From assembly GCF_001684335.1 (NCBI RefSeq), contig NZ_LOIC01000034.1:62001-126000 (forward strand): a stretch of 64,000 nt of DNA, given 5' to 3'. Below, one piece after another: positions 1 through 15,984 of the stretch. Each line of letters starts with the position of its first letter. The stretch's first letter is position 1. A program made the position numbers and the translations under genes. A model generated the notes under the pieces. The model saw only the letters and a program-made list of their open reading frames with translations, had not been told where the DNA came from and did not search any database. This DNA comes from Photorhabdus namnaonensis. GTDB taxonomy: Bacteria > Pseudomonadota > Gammaproteobacteria > Enterobacterales > Enterobacteriaceae.

Positions 1-89
1 ACCTGATTTAATTCTTCGATAGTTATATCTTGAAAGGCAATTCGACTTTCCAAATGTTCAAGCCGTTGCTCAAATTCTGACAGATCCAT
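1..89 (-). CDS. slyX: SlyX family protein, N-terminal part (truncated by window edge)
   Basis: The first 29 or so codons of slyX are read on the minus strand from ATG at 87-89 and run off the window start. The translated start ([19 protein letters not shown], then QDITIEELN) matches the coiled-coil start of enterobacterial SlyX, including the conserved ESRxAFQxxTIEELN stretch. A strong GGAGG ribosome binding site lies just upstream. SlyX is a short coiled-coil protein of unclear function. It stands divergent to fkpA, the same arrangement as in E. coli. Confidence 0.85.
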   Translation of the reverse strand, partial: MDLSEFEQRLEHLESRIAFQDITIEELNQ

Positions 90-248
90 GATCTCCTCCC
101 ATTTCAGGCCCTGTATTGCCAGTGTTAAATGCCCCATATTAATTAAGAGTAGCCTACTATGCCCAGAATATTCTGTGAAATGCGGTTATTATGAAACCTC
201 TTGCCATTTGTGTTGTCCTAATAGGTTTGGGGCACTAAAACATCAAAT

Positions 249-304
249 ATTGTGTTCAATAAACATTATGTTCAACAAACATTGTGTTCAACAAATATTG
301 TGTT
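249..304 (+). repeat. Tandem 16-bp repeats upstream of fkpA
   Basis: Three complete and one half copy of a 16-bp unit (consensus ATTGTGTTCAACAAAC) lie head to tail at 249-264, 265-280, 281-296 and 297-304. They sit in the slyX-fkpA divergent intergenic space, about 80 bp before the fkpA start. Copies differ at one to three positions. They could be iterated regulator-binding sites or a slipped-strand repeat. Nothing in the sequence decides which. Confidence 0.6.
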
Positions 305-385
305 GTGCTCCTGTAGGCAGTTATAGTGACTTGATTGCATAACTTTTGCTGACGGTAAAATCCCCCAAAGCTATTGGAGAAACAG

Positions 386-1150
386 ATGAAATCATTGTTT
401 AAAGTTACCCTGCTTGCTACCACATTAGCGATGGCTTTCAGCGCCCCTCAGGTGTTGGCGGCTAAAGCGGAGAGTCAGAGTAGCACAGAATTGAACAGCG
501 CATTTAAAACAGAAGATCAGCAAAATGCTTATGCTCTGGGTGCATCTTTAGGGCGTTATATGCAAAACACCCTGAAAGAACAGAAATCTCTGGGTATCCC
601 ATTGGATAAAGATCAATTGTTATCGGGTGTGCAGGATGCTTTTAATAACAAAAGCAAACTGACTGACAGCGAAATTGAAAATACGCTGCGTGCATTTGAA
701 GGGAAAGTGAAGTCTGCCGCTGAAGCTAAGATGGAAAAAGAAGCTCGCGAAAATGAAGCTAAAGGCGCTAAATATCGTGAAGAATTTGCTAAGGAAAAAG
801 GCGTCGTTAAGAGCAAAACCGGCCTTTTGTATAAAATAGAGAAGGACGGCAGTGGTAAGAAACCTGTGGCAAGCGACACGATAGTTGTGAACTACCGGGG
901 AACATTGATTGATGGTAAAGAGTTCGATAGTTCCTATAAGCGTAATGAGCCGCTTTCTATTCGCCTGGATGGCGTTATTCCAGGTTGGACAGAAGGTTTA
1001 CAGAATGTGAAAAAAGGTGGAAAAATTAAACTGGTTATTCCACCAGAGCTGGCTTATGGTAAAGCGGATCTGCCGGGTATTCCTGCAAATTCTACATTAG
1101 TATTTGATATTGAGTTGTTGGATATTAAAGCGGATACCAAAGCTAAGTAA
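386..1150 (+). CDS. fkpA: FKBP-type peptidyl-prolyl isomerase FkpA, periplasmic chaperone
   Basis: Periplasmic proline isomerase and chaperone of the envelope. The 254-residue protein starts MKSLFKVTLLATTLAM, a typical signal peptide cut after about residue 25 (QVLA/AKA). A helical dimerisation domain follows (about 26-135, with YALGASLGRYM), then a C-terminal FKBP domain (about 145-250) carrying VNYRGTLIDG, EFDSSY, VIPGWTEGL and ELAYG. The ATG at 386 is chosen over an in-frame TTG at 374 because GGAG lies 7 bases upstream of the ATG and the signal peptide begins there. It diverges from slyX and is followed by its own terminator. In E. coli this gene is under envelope-stress control; no convincing sigma-E promoter was found here. 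Confidence 0.95.
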   Translation: MKSLFKVTLLATTLAMAFSAPQVLAAKAESQSSTELNSAFKTEDQQNAYALGASLGRYMQNTLKEQKSLGIPLDKDQLLSGVQDAFNNKSKLTDSEIENTLRAFEGKVKSAAEAKMEKEARENEAKGAKYREEFAKEKGVVKSKTGLLYKIEKDGSGKKPVASDTIVVNYRGTLIDGKEFDSSYKRNEPLSIRLDGVIPGWTEGLQNVKKGGKIKLVIPPELAYGKADLPGIPANSTLVFDIELLDIKADTKAK

Positions 1151-1183
1151 GCTGTCCGCTAAATATCTTTGATCAATACGGAT

Positions 1184-1218
1184 AAAACCGTTGGTAGAGA
1201 TTCTGTCAACGGTTTTTT
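1184..1218 (+). terminator. Intrinsic terminator after fkpA
   Basis: A 10-bp stem (AAAACCGTTG with CAACGGTTTT) and a 13-base loop, followed by a run of six T, lies 33 bases after the fkpA stop codon. It separates fkpA from yheO. Confidence 0.8.
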
Positions 1219-1435
1219 GTTACTGAAAGCTGTGATAGAGACCAAATGTCTGAGCTGCAATGGCTTGACGATGATGTCATGTGGTTTTAACGTCAATATT
1301 TCATGTGAATGCAAAGATCTTTGATTAGGATCTCTGTTAAGCTGCAACAATTGAGTTTTCACAAGAAATTTTTATAGGTTTATCACGTTGTGTTTTTAGC
1401 AAGACCTTGTCTGCGTTTGAAGGATGGTGTATTGA

Positions 1436-2158
1436 ATGTCTAACCCGTTATTATCTGGTGATATCAGTGATGTCGATTTACTGGAAAACCAACCGTTTAC
1501 TGAAACGGACCACGAAATTTTAAAATCTTATGAAGCCGCGGTTGATGGCTTGGCTATGCTGATTGGTGGGCATTGCGAGATTGTCCTTCACTCATTGGAA
1601 GATCTTAAATGTTCAGCCGTCAGAATAGCTAACGGAGAACATACAGGTCGTAAAATAGGTTCACCTATTACTGATCTTGCGTTGCGCATGCTGCATGATA
1701 TTACAGACGAAGATTGTAGTGCGTCCAAAGCCTATTTTACTCGCGCGAAAAGCGGTTCATTGATGAAATCAGTCACGATTGCGATCCGCAATCGGAATCG
1801 CCGAGTGATCGGCCTCCTGTGCATTAATATGAATCTTGATGTTCCTTTCTCTGAAATTATTCAGACATTTATTCCAGAAGAAACACATGATGTCGCGCCA
1901 AATGTAAATTTTGCCTCATCCGTGGATGATTTGGTCGCGCAAACGCTGGAATATACTATTGAAGAAGTCAATATTGATCGCAGTGTATCCAATAATGCCA
2001 AGAATAGGCAGGTGGTTTTGAATCTCTATGAGAAAGGCATTTTTGATATTAAAGATGCAATCAATCAGGTTGCTGAGCGTTTAAATATTTCTAAACATAC
2101 TGTTTATCTCTATATTCGTCAGTTTAAAAATGGTGAATGTTTAGGGCCTGAGCGGTAA
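1436..2158 (+). CDS. yheO: YheO family helix-turn-helix transcriptional regulator
   Basis: 240 residues, closely matching E. coli YheO over the full length. Residues about 25-135 form the YheO-like PAS-type sensor domain ([40 protein letters not shown]). The C-terminus (about 195-232) is a helix-turn-helix with [20 protein letters not shown]. Its stop codon overlaps the tusD start (TAATG), so it is translationally coupled to the tRNA-thiolation genes, as in E. coli. The ligand is unknown and the role as a regulator comes from family membership. About 285 bases without a gene precede it. Confidence 0.9.
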   Translation: MSNPLLSGDISDVDLLENQPFTETDHEILKSYEAAVDGLAMLIGGHCEIVLHSLEDLKCSAVRIANGEHTGRKIGSPITDLALRMLHDITDEDCSASKAYFTRAKSGSLMKSVTIAIRNRNRRVIGLLCINMNLDVPFSEIIQTFIPEETHDVAPNVNFASSVDDLVAQTLEYTIEEVNIDRSVSNNAKNRQVVLNLYEKGIFDIKDAINQVAERLNISKHTVYLYIRQFKNGECLGPER

Positions 2159-2553
2159 TGTCTTCGTTGTCTTATTGTCTGCTGGTGACGGGGCCTACAT
2201 ATGGCGCCCAGCAAGCCAGCAGCGCTTACCAATTCGCGCAAGCCTTGATTACGATGGGGCATAAACTTAATACCGTATTTTTTTATCGGGAAGGGGTTTA
2301 TAACGGCAATCAGTTGACTGCACCAGCCGGTGATGAGTTTAACTTGGTTACTGCATGGCAAGTGATGGCAAAGGAGCATCGGTTTGGCATGCATATTTGT
2401 ATTGCCGCTGCCCTGCGTCGTGGTGTTCTTGATGCTCAGCAGGCGAATGAGTTGAATTTACCGGTAGCGAACCTGGCTGAAGGGTTTGAATTAAGTGGAT
2501 TGGGAACACTGGCTGAGGCTATGTTGACTTGCGACCGTGTAGTGCAATTCTGA
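2158..2553 (+). CDS. tusD: Sulfurtransferase TusD
   Basis: Subunit of the TusBCD complex, which relays persulfide sulfur from TusA to TusE for 2-thiolation of tRNA wobble uridine in the cytoplasm. It is a 131-residue DsrE-fold protein. The catalytic cysteine is Cys81 in [12 protein letters not shown], equivalent to Cys78 of E. coli TusD. ATG overlaps the yheO stop by one base, and tusC begins 9 bases downstream. Confidence 0.93.
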   Translation: MSSLSYCLLVTGPTYGAQQASSAYQFAQALITMGHKLNTVFFYREGVYNGNQLTAPAGDEFNLVTAWQVMAKEHRFGMHICIAAALRRGVLDAQQANELNLPVANLAEGFELSGLGTLAEAMLTCDRVVQF

Positions 2554-2562
2554 GAGGCGAAA

Positions 2563-2922
2563 ATGAAAAAAATTGCTTTTGTCTTCACTAAAGCGCCTCA
2601 TGGCGACGCAGGGGGTAGAGAAGGTTTAGACGCATTGCTGGCAACTTCGGCATTAACAGAAAAGATAGGCGTATTTTTTATTTCTGACGGCGTACTCCAA
2701 CTACTACCGAATCAGCAGCCTGACAAAATCCTTGCCAGAAACTATATCGCTACTTTTAAGGTGTTGCCTTTGTACGATATTGAAGAATGTTATTTGTGCC
2801 AGGAAGACCTTATGATGCGTGGGTTAAGCTCAATCAATCGTTTTGTTCTGGATACGGAAGTGATACCCGCAGAAACAATCCGTGAGAAGTTGGTTGATTA
2901 TGATGTTGTGCTGACATTCTGA
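2563..2922 (+). CDS. tusC: Sulfurtransferase complex subunit TusC
   Basis: 119 residues, the normal TusC length. DsrF-type member of the TusBCD sulfur relay used for tRNA 2-thiouridine formation. The N-terminal [20 protein letters not shown] and the C-terminal part (VVLTF) match the family. TusC lacks a catalytic cysteine of its own and acts as a structural partner of TusD. GAGGCGAAA upstream supports the start. It lies between tusD and tusB in the conserved order. Confidence 0.93.
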   Translation: MKKIAFVFTKAPHGDAGGREGLDALLATSALTEKIGVFFISDGVLQLLPNQQPDKILARNYIATFKVLPLYDIEECYLCQEDLMMRGLSSINRFVLDTEVIPAETIREKLVDYDVVLTF

Positions 2923-2942
2923 GCTATTGGAAGGACAATAAT

Positions 2943-3230
2943 ATGCTATATACTGTTGGCCGATCGCCTTATCAATGTGATTTCAATGCGATATTCAAGT
3001 TGCTTGCCCGTGGTGATGACATCCTGTTTATTCAGGATGGTGTACTAGCAGGAATTGAAGGTAATTGTTATCTGCCGACTCTGATCAGTTGTGGTGCTGC
3101 CTTGTATGCGCTGAAAGAAGATATTGAGGCGCGAGGCTTGAACGAACAGGTTTCAGACAAAGTGAAAGTGATCGACTATACTGACTTTGTTAATCTGACG
3201 GTAAAACACCATCAACAATTCGCCTGGTAG
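2943..3230 (+). CDS. tusB: Sulfurtransferase complex subunit TusB
   Basis: 95 residues, equal to E. coli TusB. DsrH-type third subunit of the TusBCD tRNA sulfur relay; DDILFIQDGVLAG is the typical core strand-turn. GGAAGGACAATAAT upstream supplies the ribosome binding site. It is the last gene of the yheO-tusDCB unit, and the str promoter begins about 22 bases after its stop, so there is little room for a terminator. Confidence 0.93.
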   Translation: MLYTVGRSPYQCDFNAIFKLLARGDDILFIQDGVLAGIEGNCYLPTLISCGAALYALKEDIEARGLNEQVSDKVKVIDYTDFVNLTVKHHQQFAW

Positions 3231-3252
3231 TTGAGAAAACGCTGTATATTTC

Positions 3253-3740
<488 letters not shown>

Positions 3741-3780
3741 TGGTTCTCCGTTAAGTAAGGCCAAACATTATTTACTTTAA

Positions 3781-4308
<528 letters not shown>

Positions 4309-4389
4309 TCCCATCGTAGTGATGATGCCCTGGGTGGCTGTTCTGCCACCCAGATTTACATTGAACGTCCTAGGATATAGAGGAATCAA

Positions 4390-7754
<3,365 letters not shown>

Positions 7755-7771
7755 TTTTTTGATGTGATTAC

Positions 7772-7803
7772 ACAAAAAGGGCATCAACCGATGCCCTTTT
7801 TGT
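7772..7803 (+). terminator. Intrinsic terminator after tuf
   Basis: A 14-bp stem (ACAAAAAGGGCATC with GATGCCCTTTTTGT) with an AACC loop, the T-rich arm forming the U tract. It ends the str operon 17 bases after the tuf stop. The A/T symmetry would let it work in both directions. Confidence 0.9.
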
Positions 7804-8028
7804 ACGTTGTCTTAATAAGAACCTATCTCATCAATAGTTGTTTTTAATTATTGGTGAGATAGGCTCTGATGCAACGAATTGGCTATATCTCTCTCAGATA
7901 TACAATGTCATACTGAATTATGGCGCCAAGTCAGATACAATCACTCAAATCTTTTGGTTCGGTCTGATTTGTTTTGCTCTTGCGAGGCAAGCTGGCTATC
8001 TATTTAAATCATAGTTACAGGTTGGTTT

Positions 8029-8412
8029 ATGAGTGCGAATAGCGATGCTCAAGAAAGCAGGCGTAGTCTTGAGGTAATGAAATGGCTATTAGTGGCAGCC
8101 TTATTAACGGTTGCTATCGTTGGAAACTACCTTTATCGGGAGTATAGCCTTCCTCTACGCGCGATGGCGGTTGTTGTTATTGTTGCTCTTGCGGGAGCAG
8201 TTGCGCTCTGGACTGCGAAAGGGAAAACCACACTGGCTTTCGCCCGCGAAGCCCGCATTGAAATGCGTAAAGTTATTTGGCCAACTCGCCAGGAAGCGCT
8301 GCATACAACTTTGATTGTTGCGGCAGTCACTGCATTGATGTCTTTGATCCTCTGGGGTCTTGACGGTATCCTGGTGCGTTTAGTTTCATTTATTACAGGC
8401 CTGAGGTTCTAA
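8029..8412 (+). CDS. secE: Preprotein translocase subunit SecE
   Basis: 127-residue inner-membrane protein that clamps the SecY channel. Three hydrophobic segments (about 19-36, 45-62 and 93-113) and the conserved amphipathic stretch [19 protein letters not shown] before the last segment match enterobacterial SecE. It is co-transcribed with nusG, whose ATG follows one base after the secE stop. A weak promoter candidate (TTGCGA at 7980, TTTAAA at 8003) lies just upstream, but I am not sure of it. The rest of the 270-base gap after tuf holds no tRNA or gene. Confidence 0.97.
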   Translation: MSANSDAQESRRSLEVMKWLLVAALLTVAIVGNYLYREYSLPLRAMAVVVIVALAGAVALWTAKGKTTLAFAREARIEMRKVIWPTRQEALHTTLIVAAVTALMSLILWGLDGILVRLVSFITGLRF

Positions 8413-8413
8413 G

Positions 8414-8959
8414 ATGTCAGATTCCCCAAAAAAACGTTGGTATGTTATACAGGCATTTTCCGGGTTTGAAGGTCGCGTTGCACAATCTTTACGTGAGCAT
8501 ATCAAATTACATGATATGGAAGATTCTTTTGGCGAAGTGATGGTGCCAACAGAGGAAGTTGTTGAGATTCGTAGCGGCCAGCGTCGCAAAAGTGAACGCA
8601 AATTTTTCCCTGGGTATGTGCTGGTACAAATGATTATGAACGATGCAACATGGCATCTCGTTCGCAGCGTACCACGCGTCATGGGTTTTATCGGTGGTAC
8701 ATCTGACCGTCCGGCACCAATCAGTGATAAAGAAGTTGATGCGATTATGAATCGTCTTCAGCAGGTTGGTGATAAACCACGGCCAAAAACATTGTTCGAA
8801 CCAGGCGAAATGGTTCGTGTCAGCGATGGTCCATTCGCAGACTTCAATGGTGTTGTGGAAGAAGTCGATTACGAGAAGAGCCGTCTGAAAGTTTCGGTTT
8901 CTATCTTTGGTCGTGCGACGCCCGTTGAGCTGGATTTCAGCCAGGTAGAAAAGGCGTAA
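8414..8959 (+). CDS. nusG: Transcription termination/antitermination protein NusG
   Basis: 181 residues, the E. coli length. The NGN domain (about 5-120, [20 protein letters not shown]) binds RNA polymerase. The C-terminal KOW domain (about 125-181, [20 protein letters not shown]) binds Rho or S10. NusG suppresses pausing, helps Rho termination and couples transcription to translation. It forms the secE-nusG operon. Confidence 0.98.
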   Translation: MSDSPKKRWYVIQAFSGFEGRVAQSLREHIKLHDMEDSFGEVMVPTEEVVEIRSGQRRKSERKFFPGYVLVQMIMNDATWHLVRSVPRVMGFIGGTSDRPAPISDKEVDAIMNRLQQVGDKPRPKTLFEPGEMVRVSDGPFADFNGVVEEVDYEKSRLKVSVSIFGRATPVELDFSQVEKA

Positions 8960-8982
8960 TTTTTGAACGTATTTTTGCTGGC

Positions 8983-9011
8983 TTGCAATAGGTGAGAAAT
9001 TAACATACAAT
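8983..9011 (+). promoter_or_regulatory. Sigma-70 promoter of the L11 operon (rplKA)
   Basis: TTGCAA (8983-8988) and TACAAT (9006-9011) stand exactly 17 bases apart, with a GC-rich segment right after the -10 box, as in stringently controlled promoters. The roughly 100-base leader to rplK is where ribosomal protein L1 represses the operon in E. coli; the GGGGCTGAAATAAC stretch may be part of that site. Confidence 0.75.
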
Positions 9012-9085
9012 TTCGCGCCTTTTGTTTTTTAGTAGTCTGGCCTGGATAGGGCGGGGCTGAAATAACAGGGGAGCCTTTTAAATAA

Positions 9086-10252
<1,167 letters not shown>

Positions 10253-10275
10253 TTTTAGCTGAATGTGATTATCGC

Positions 10276-10304
10276 TTTACCTTGGCGTCAGATTTGTCTA
10301 AAAT
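10276..10304 (+). promoter_or_regulatory. Sigma-70 promoter of the L10 operon (rplJL-rpoBC)
   Basis: TTTACC (10276-10281) and TAAAAT (10299-10304) with a 17-base spacer lie 24 bases after the rplA stop and about 250 bases before rplJ. The position matches the main promoter of rplJL-rpoBC in enterobacteria, with the long structured leader downstream. Confidence 0.7.
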
Positions 10305-10362
10305 TTGGCGCCTTGTATTTGGTTAGTAAGTTTTTTATTAGCTAAATAAAAAATTTTCGGTT

Positions 10363-10503
10363 GGAGCTTGGCCTAATCCAAGCCCCGTCCAAGACCGCAG
10401 GTGTAAGTAATTACTTAATATCCCTGCGTAGACGGTGACAGAGCCAAATGACATTCATTTCTGGATTCTGCTCACCGTGTTTTAGAGCTCAGGCACTTTT
10501 AGT
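10363..10503 (+). promoter_or_regulatory. L10 leader: autogenous control RNA of rplJL
   Basis: The segment contains the landmarks of the enterobacterial L10 leader: the hairpin around GGAGCTTGGCCTAATCCAAG, then AGACCGCAGGTG, CCCTGCGTAGACGGTGACAG and CTGCTCACCGTG, in the same order as in E. coli. The GACGGTGA/TCACCGT pairing closes the L10-(L12)4 binding structure. Binding of that complex blocks rplJ translation. The 307 bases between rplA and rplJ are thus the promoter plus this leader. Confidence 0.85.
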
Positions 10504-10559
10504 GTTATGAGTGATGTGAGTTCCGGGTTTTTCCCGGTTAATCCAGGAGCAAGAAGCTA

Positions 10560-11057
10560 ATGGCACTAAATCTTCAAGACAAACAAGCGATTGTTGCTGA
10601 AGTTAGCGAAGTAGCCAAAGGCGCGCTGTCTGCGGTTGTTGCGGATTCCCGCGGCGTTGCCGTAGATAAAATGACTGAACTGCGTAAAGCAGGTCGCGAA
10701 GCTGGCGTTTATATCCGTGTTGTGCGTAACACACTGATCCGCCGTGCTGTTGAAGGTACTGCTTATGAGTGCCTGAAAGAAGCGTTTGTTGGTCCAACCT
10801 TGATTGCTTTCTCTAACGAACATCCGGGCGCCGCTGCTCGTCTGTTCAAAGAGTTCGCGAAAGCGAATCCAGCATTCGAGATTAAAGCAGCAGCCTTTGA
10901 AGGTGAGTTTATCTCTGCGGCCGATATTGACCGTTTGGCAACACTCCCAACTTACGAAGAAGCAATCGCACGCCTGATGTCAACCATGAAAGAAGCCTCA
11001 GCAGGCAAACTGGTTCGTACTCTGGCTGCGTTACGCGATCAGAAAGAAGCAGCTTAA
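10560..11057 (+). CDS. rplJ: 50S ribosomal protein L10
   Basis: 165 residues, equal to E. coli L10. It anchors two L7/L12 dimers to the ribosomal stalk base through its C-terminal helix. The N-terminus [20 protein letters not shown] and the motif [13 protein letters not shown] are typical. The start is preceded by CAGGAGCAAGAAGCTA, and the upstream leader lets it repress its own synthesis. Confidence 0.98.
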   Translation: MALNLQDKQAIVAEVSEVAKGALSAVVADSRGVAVDKMTELRKAGREAGVYIRVVRNTLIRRAVEGTAYECLKEAFVGPTLIAFSNEHPGAAARLFKEFAKANPAFEIKAAAFEGEFISAADIDRLATLPTYEEAIARLMSTMKEASAGKLVRTLAALRDQKEAA

Positions 11058-11120
11058 TTGCCAATTTCCTTCGTTGCTTTTTAACGTATAAATTATTTCT
11101 GAATTTTAGGAACACTTGTT

Positions 11121-11486
11121 ATGTCTATCACTAAAGAACAAATTCTGGACGCAGTTGCAGAAATGTCCGTAATGGACGTTGTTGAACTGATCAGCATGAT
11201 GGAAGAGAAATTCGGCGTTTCTGCTGCGGCAGCGGTAGCTGTTGTTGCTGGTGCGGTTGAAGCTGTTGAAGAAAAAACCGAGTTTGACGTTGTTCTGTCC
11301 GCTATTGGCGGCAACAAAGTTGCTGTTATCAAAGCAGTACGCGGCGCAACTGGCTTGGGTCTGAAAGAAGCGAAAGACCTGGTTGAAAGCGCTCCAGCTG
11401 TATTGAAAGAAGCTATCAGCAAAGATGACGCTGAAGCACTGAAAAAATCTCTGGAAGAAGCTGGTGCTTCTGTTGAGATTAAGTAA
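11121..11486 (+). CDS. rplL: 50S ribosomal protein L7/L12
   Basis: 121 residues. The N-terminal dimerisation domain (1-35), the Ala/Val-rich hinge (about 36-52, [17 protein letters not shown]) and the globular C-terminal domain that recruits translation GTPases ([14 protein letters not shown]) are all present. It is the multi-copy stalk protein. It lies 63 bases after rplJ with a good GGAACACTTGTT lead; an attenuating hairpin follows. Confidence 0.98.
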   Translation: MSITKEQILDAVAEMSVMDVVELISMMEEKFGVSAAAAVAVVAGAVEAVEEKTEFDVVLSAIGGNKVAVIKAVRGATGLGLKEAKDLVESAPAVLKEAISKDDAEALKKSLEEAGASVEIK

Positions 11487-11525
11487 GTTCAGTTTTGAGT
11501 TAGCAGCCTGACTTTAAAGGCTGAC

Positions 11526-11556
11526 GGCTGGTGATTTATTAATCACCAGCCTTTTT
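11526..11556 (+). terminator. rplL-rpoB transcription attenuator
   Basis: An 11-bp stem (GGCTGGTGATT with AATCACCAGCC), a four-base loop and five T. It lies 40 bases after rplL inside the operon. In E. coli the terminator at this place is partly read through to lower rpoBC expression relative to the ribosomal genes. The other 270 bases before rpoB hold no gene; in E. coli an RNase III site lies there. Confidence 0.85.
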
Positions 11557-11825
11557 GCGCTGTAGGGCATTAGTAGCATTTCCACTGTTTGGCTGCTAAT
11601 TAACCCCCAAATACTTTTTCCTATTGACGACTTAATATACTGCGTTCTCAGCTACGATCCACTCGGGTAGCTCGGTAGTAAGGTAACGCAATGAAATGAT
11701 TTAAGAGTAATAGCAATGAGTATTACGGAAAATAATTCAATTTTCTGTTCGAAAAAACAGTGTCGTAAAGAGCTGTCCTTTAGGGCGGGCAGAGTGGGTC
11801 ACTGATCAGCGAGCTGAGGAACCCT

Positions 11826-14800
11826 ATGGTTTACTCCTATACCGAGAAAAAACGTATTCGTAAGGATTTTGGTAAGCGTCCCCAAGTGTTGGACGTACCT
11901 TATCTCCTTTCTATCCAACTTGACTCGTTCCAGAAGTTTATCGAGCAAGATCCAGAAGGCCAGAATGGTTTAGAAGCGGCATTCCGTTCTGTATTCCCAA
12001 TTCAGAGCTACAGCGGCAGTTCGGAGCTGCAATACGTTAGCTACCGTCTTGGTGAGCCAGTGTTTGATGTTAAAGAGTGCCAGATTCGTGGCGTCACTTA
12101 TTCTGCGCCTCTACGCGTTAAGTTGCGTCTGGTTATCTATGAACGTGAAGCACCGGAAGGCACGGTCAAAGACATCAAAGAGCAAGAAGTCTACATGGGT
12201 GAAATTCCGCTCATGACTGACAACGGTACCTTTGTTATCAATGGTACTGAGCGGGTTATTGTCTCCCAGTTGCATCGTAGTCCTGGTGTATTCTTTGACA
12301 GCGATAAGGGTAAAACTCACTCATCCGGTAAGGTGCTGTATAACGCGCGTATTATTCCTTACCGTGGTTCTTGGTTAGATTTCGAATTCGATCCAAAAGA
12401 TAATCTGTTTGTACGTATTGACCGCCGTCGTAAATTGCCGGCAACAATTATTCTGCGTGCAATGGATTACAGCACTGAAGAGATTTTGAACCTTTTCTTT
12501 AGTAAAACGATTTTCGAAATTCGTGACAACAGACTGCAAATGACGCTGGTGCCAGAACGTTTGCGTGGTGAAACCGCTTCTTTTGATATTGAAGCAAACG
12601 GCAAGGTTTATGTTGAAAAAGGCCGTCGTATTACCGCACGTCATATCCGCCAGTTAGAAAAAGACGAAGTGAACCGTATTGAGGTTCCTGTTGAATATAT
12701 TGCGGGTAAAGTTGTTGCAAGAGACTACATTGATGTCAATACAGGTGAAATTATCTGTGCTGCTAACATGGAGCTCTCTTTAGATCTACTGGCACGTTTG
12801 AGCCAGGCTGGTCACAAATCTATCGAAACATTGTTCACCAACGATTTAGATCACGGCGCATATATTTCCGAGACACTTCGTGTTGATCCAACTAATGACC
12901 GTTTGGGTGCTTTGGTTGAGATTTACCGCATGATGCGTCCTGGTGAGCCGCCGACCCGCGAAGCAGCAGAAAATCTATTTGAAAATCTGTTCTTCTCAGA
13001 AGATCGTTATGATCTTTCTGCGGTTGGTCGTATGAAATTCAACCGCTCATTGAGCCGGGAAGAAGTCGAGGGTTCTGGTATTCTGAGTAAAAATGACATC
13101 ATTGATGTCATGAAGAAACTCATTGATATCCGTAATGGTAAAGGCGAAGTCGACGATATTGACCACTTAGGCAACCGTCGTATCCGTTCTGTTGGCGAGA
13201 TGGCGGAAAACCAGTTCCGTGTTGGTCTGGTACGTGTCGAGCGTGCGGTTAAAGAGCGTCTGTCTCTGGGTGATCTGGATACACTGATGCCTCAGGACAT
13301 GATCAACGCTAAACCGATTTCAGCCGCAGTGAAAGAATTCTTTGGTTCCAGCCAGCTGTCTCAGTTCATGGACCAAAATAACCCGCTTTCTGAAATCACT
13401 CACAAACGTCGTATCTCTGCGTTGGGCCCAGGTGGTTTGACTCGTGAGCGTGCCGGCTTCGAAGTGCGTGACGTACACCCAACCCACTATGGTCGCGTAT
13501 GTCCAATCGAAACCCCGGAAGGTCCGAACATCGGTCTGATTAACTCATTGTCTGTTTATGCGCAGACTAATGAGTATGGTTTCCTTGAAACCCCATATCG
13601 TCTGGTTCGTGATGGTGTTGTTACGGATGAAATTCATTATCTGTCTGCGATTGAAGAAGGTAACTTCGTTATCGCACAGGCAAACACAGTATTGGATGAT
13701 GAAGGCCACTTCGTTGAAGATCTGATAACTTGCCGTAGTTATGGCGAATCCAGCTTATTTAACCGTGAACAGGTTGAATATATGGACGTTTCCACTCAGC
13801 AGGTGGTTTCCGTTGGTGCTTCCTTGATCCCATTCTTGGAACACGATGACGCAAACCGTGCATTGATGGGTGCAAACATGCAACGTCAGGCTGTTCCTAC
13901 GCTGCGTGCTGATAAGCCGCTGGTTGGTACAGGTATGGAACGTGCAGTAGCGGTTGACTCCGGTGTAACTTCTGTTGCTAAACGCGGTGGTGTGGTTCAG
14001 TACGTTGATGCATCTCGTATCGTTATTAAAGTAAACGAAGATGAGATGTATTCGGGTGAAGCAGGTATTGATATTTATAACCTGACTAAATATACCCGTT
14101 CTAACCAGAACACCTGTATTAACCAGATGCCGTGCGTCTCTCTGGGTGAACCGGTGGAACGCGGCGACGTACTGGCTGATGGCCCATCCACTGACTTGGG
14201 TGAACTGGCGCTTGGTCAGAACATGCGCGTAGCGTTCATGCCGTGGAATGGTTATAACTTCGAAGACTCCATCTTAGTTTCTGAGCGTGTCGTCCAGGAA
14301 GATCGTTTTACAACCATTCACATCCAGGAACTGGCTTGCGTATCGCGTGATACCAAATTAGGGCCTGAAGAGATCACGGCTGACATCCCTAACGTGGGTG
14401 AGGCTGCGCTCTCCAAACTGGATGAGTCTGGCATCGTTTATATCGGTGCGGAAGTGACCGGCGGTGACATTCTGGTTGGTAAAGTGACACCTAAAGGTGA
14501 AACTCAGCTAACGCCGGAAGAAAAATTGCTGCGTGCTATTTTCGGTGAGAAAGCGTCTGATGTTAAAGACTCTTCTCTGCGCGTACCAAATGGCGTATCC
14601 GGTACGGTTATCGACGTACAAGTATTTACCCGTGATGGCGTAGAGAAAGATAAACGTGCTTTGGAAATCGAAGAGATGCAACTGCGTCAGGCGAAGAAAG
14701 ATCTGACAGAAGAGTTGCAAATCTTTGAAGCTGGCCTGTTTGCACGTATCCGTTCTGTTTTGATTGCTGGCGGCATCGAAGCTGAGAAGCTGGATAAACT

Positions 14801-15854
14801 GCCTCGTGAGCGTTGGTTAGAGCTGGGTCTGGCTGATGAAGAGAAACAGAATCAGTTGGAGCAGTTGGCTGAACAGTATGACGAGCTCAAAGCTGAGTTT
14901 GAGAAAAAGCTGGATGCTAAACGCCGTAAAATCACTCAGGGTGATGATCTGGCGCCGGGTGTACTGAAAATCGTCAAAGTTTATCTGGCGGTTAAACGCC
15001 AGATTCAGCCTGGTGATAAGATGGCGGGTCGCCACGGTAACAAGGGTGTTATCTCCAAAATCAACCCGATCGAAGATATGCCTTACGATGAAAACGGCAC
15101 GCCGGTAGATATCGTACTGAACCCACTGGGCGTACCATCACGTATGAACATTGGTCAGATCCTGGAAACGCATCTGGGCATGGCTGCGAAAGGTATTGGC
15201 GACAAGATCAATGCGATGCTGAAACAGCAGCAGGAAGTTGCCAAACTGCGTGAATTTATCCAGAAAGCTTATGACTTGGGTGATGAAACCCGTCAGAAAG
15301 TTGATCTGAGCACTTTCTCTGATGAAGAAGTTATGCGTTTGGCAGAAAACTTGAAAAAAGGCATGCCAATTGCGACACCGGTGTTTGATGGTGCGAAAGA
15401 GAAAGAAATTAAAGAGCTGCTGAAACTGGGTGACTTGCCAACTTCTGGTCAAATTACCTTGTTTGATGGTCGTACCGGTGAGCAATTTGAGCGTCAGGTT
15501 ACCGTTGGCTACATGTATATGCTGAAGCTGAACCACCTGGTGGATGACAAAATGCACGCCCGTTCAACCGGTTCGTACAGCCTGGTTACTCAGCAACCGC
15601 TGGGTGGTAAGGCGCAGTTCGGTGGTCAACGCTTCGGTGAGATGGAAGTGTGGGCATTGGAAGCATATGGTGCCGCATACACCTTGCAGGAAATGCTCAC
15701 CGTCAAGTCCGACGATGTTAACGGCCGTACCAAGATGTATAAAAACATCGTGGATGGCAACCACCAGATGGAGCCAGGTATGCCGGAATCCTTCAACGTA
15801 TTGTTGAAAGAGATCCGCTCTCTGGGTATCAACATCGAGCTGGAAGACGAATAA
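11826..15854 (+). CDS. rpoB: DNA-directed RNA polymerase subunit beta
   Basis: 1342 residues, identical in length to E. coli RpoB, so residue numbers carry over. The rifampicin pocket ([15 protein letters not shown] and [12 protein letters not shown], about 507-540) has the wild-type Asp516, His526 and Ser531. The C-terminal [20 protein letters not shown] and [18 protein letters not shown] blocks are intact. With beta-prime it forms the catalytic core. The ATG follows GAGGAACCCT, and rpoC follows after about 130 bases. Confidence 0.99.
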   Translation: MVYSYTEKKRIRKDFGKRPQVLDVPYLLSIQLDSFQKFIEQDPEGQNGLEAAFRSVFPIQSYSGSSELQYVSYRLGEPVFDVKECQIRGVTYSAPLRVKLRLVIYEREAPEGTVKDIKEQEVYMGEIPLMTDNGTFVINGTERVIVSQLHRSPGVFFDSDKGKTHSSGKVLYNARIIPYRGSWLDFEFDPKDNLFVRIDRRRKLPATIILRAMDYSTEEILNLFFSKTIFEIRDNRLQMTLVPERLRGETASFDIEANGKVYVEKGRRITARHIRQLEKDEVNRIEVPVEYIAGKVVARDYIDVNTGEIICAANMELSLDLLARLSQAGHKSIETLFTNDLDHGAYISETLRVDPTNDRLGALVEIYRMMRPGEPPTREAAENLFENLFFSEDRYDLSAVGRMKFNRSLSREEVEGSGILSKNDIIDVMKKLIDIRNGKGEVDDIDHLGNRRIRSVGEMAENQFRVGLVRVERAVKERLSLGDLDTLMPQDMINAKPISAAVKEFFGSSQLSQFMDQNNPLSEITHKRRISALGPGGLTRERAGFEVRDVHPTHYGRVCPIETPEGPNIGLINSLSVYAQTNEYGFLETPYRLVRDGVVTDEIHYLSAIEEGNFVIAQANTVLDDEGHFVEDLITCRSYGESSLFNREQVEYMDVSTQQVVSVGASLIPFLEHDDANRALMGANMQRQAVPTLRADKPLVGTGMERAVAVDSGVTSVAKRGGVVQYVDASRIVIKVNEDEMYSGEAGIDIYNLTKYTRSNQNTCINQMPCVSLGEPVERGDVLADGPSTDLGELALGQNMRVAFMPWNGYNFEDSILVSERVVQEDRFTTIHIQELACVSRDTKLGPEEITADIPNVGEAALSKLDESGIVYIGAEVTGGDILVGKVTPKGETQLTPEEKLLRAIFGEKASDVKDSSLRVPNGVSGTVIDVQVFTRDGVEKDKRALEIEEMQLRQAKKDLTEELQIFEAGLFARIRSVLIAGGIEAEKLDKLPRERWLELGLADEEKQNQLEQLAEQYDELKAEFEKKLDAKRRKITQGDDLAPGVLKIVKVYLAVKRQIQPGDKMAGRHGNKGVISKINPIEDMPYDENGTPVDIVLNPLGVPSRMNIGQILETHLGMAAKGIGDKINAMLKQQQEVAKLREFIQKAYDLGDETRQKVDLSTFSDEEVMRLAENLKKGMPIATPVFDGAKEKEIKELLKLGDLPTSGQITLFDGRTGEQFERQVTVGYMYMLKLNHLVDDKMHARSTGSYSLVTQQPLGGKAQFGGQRFGEMEVWALEAYGAAYTLQEMLTVKSDDVNGRTKMYKNIVDGNHQMEPGMPESFNVLLKEIRSLGINIELEDE

Positions 15855-15984
15855 ATCGTATTCCCGCTGGTACTGCCCTGAATGGAGATGACGGGCAGTT
15901 TACCAGCCAGTGGTTGCACTGGTCATAGGGGGGAGCGGCATGGGCCGCTCTCCTGACAGGTCTAACTCCGACAGGAGCCATTTC

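Noticed and set aside
249-304. CRISPR-like array
   Set aside because: Repeats are directly adjacent with no spacers, only 16 bases long and few.
88-342. 84-codon open frame in the slyX-fkpA gap
   Set aside because: It runs through the tandem repeats, has no ribosome site and no recognisable protein features; the region is regulatory.
330-356. Possible sigma-E or sigma-70 promoter before fkpA
   Set aside because: The only AACTT-like and TAAAAT boxes have wrong spacing (about 10 or 19 bases), so no promoter is claimed.
374-385. Upstream TTG start for fkpA
   Set aside because: It would add four residues before the conserved signal peptide, and the GGAG fits the ATG at 386.
7804-8028. tRNA genes expected before secE in the tufB context
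   Set aside because: I looked for tRNA-like cloverleaf sequence and CCA ends and found none.
15910-15984. Longer rpoC start at ATG 15910
   Set aside because: The extra 25 residues are absent from RpoC of relatives and there is a proper ribosome site before GTG 15985.
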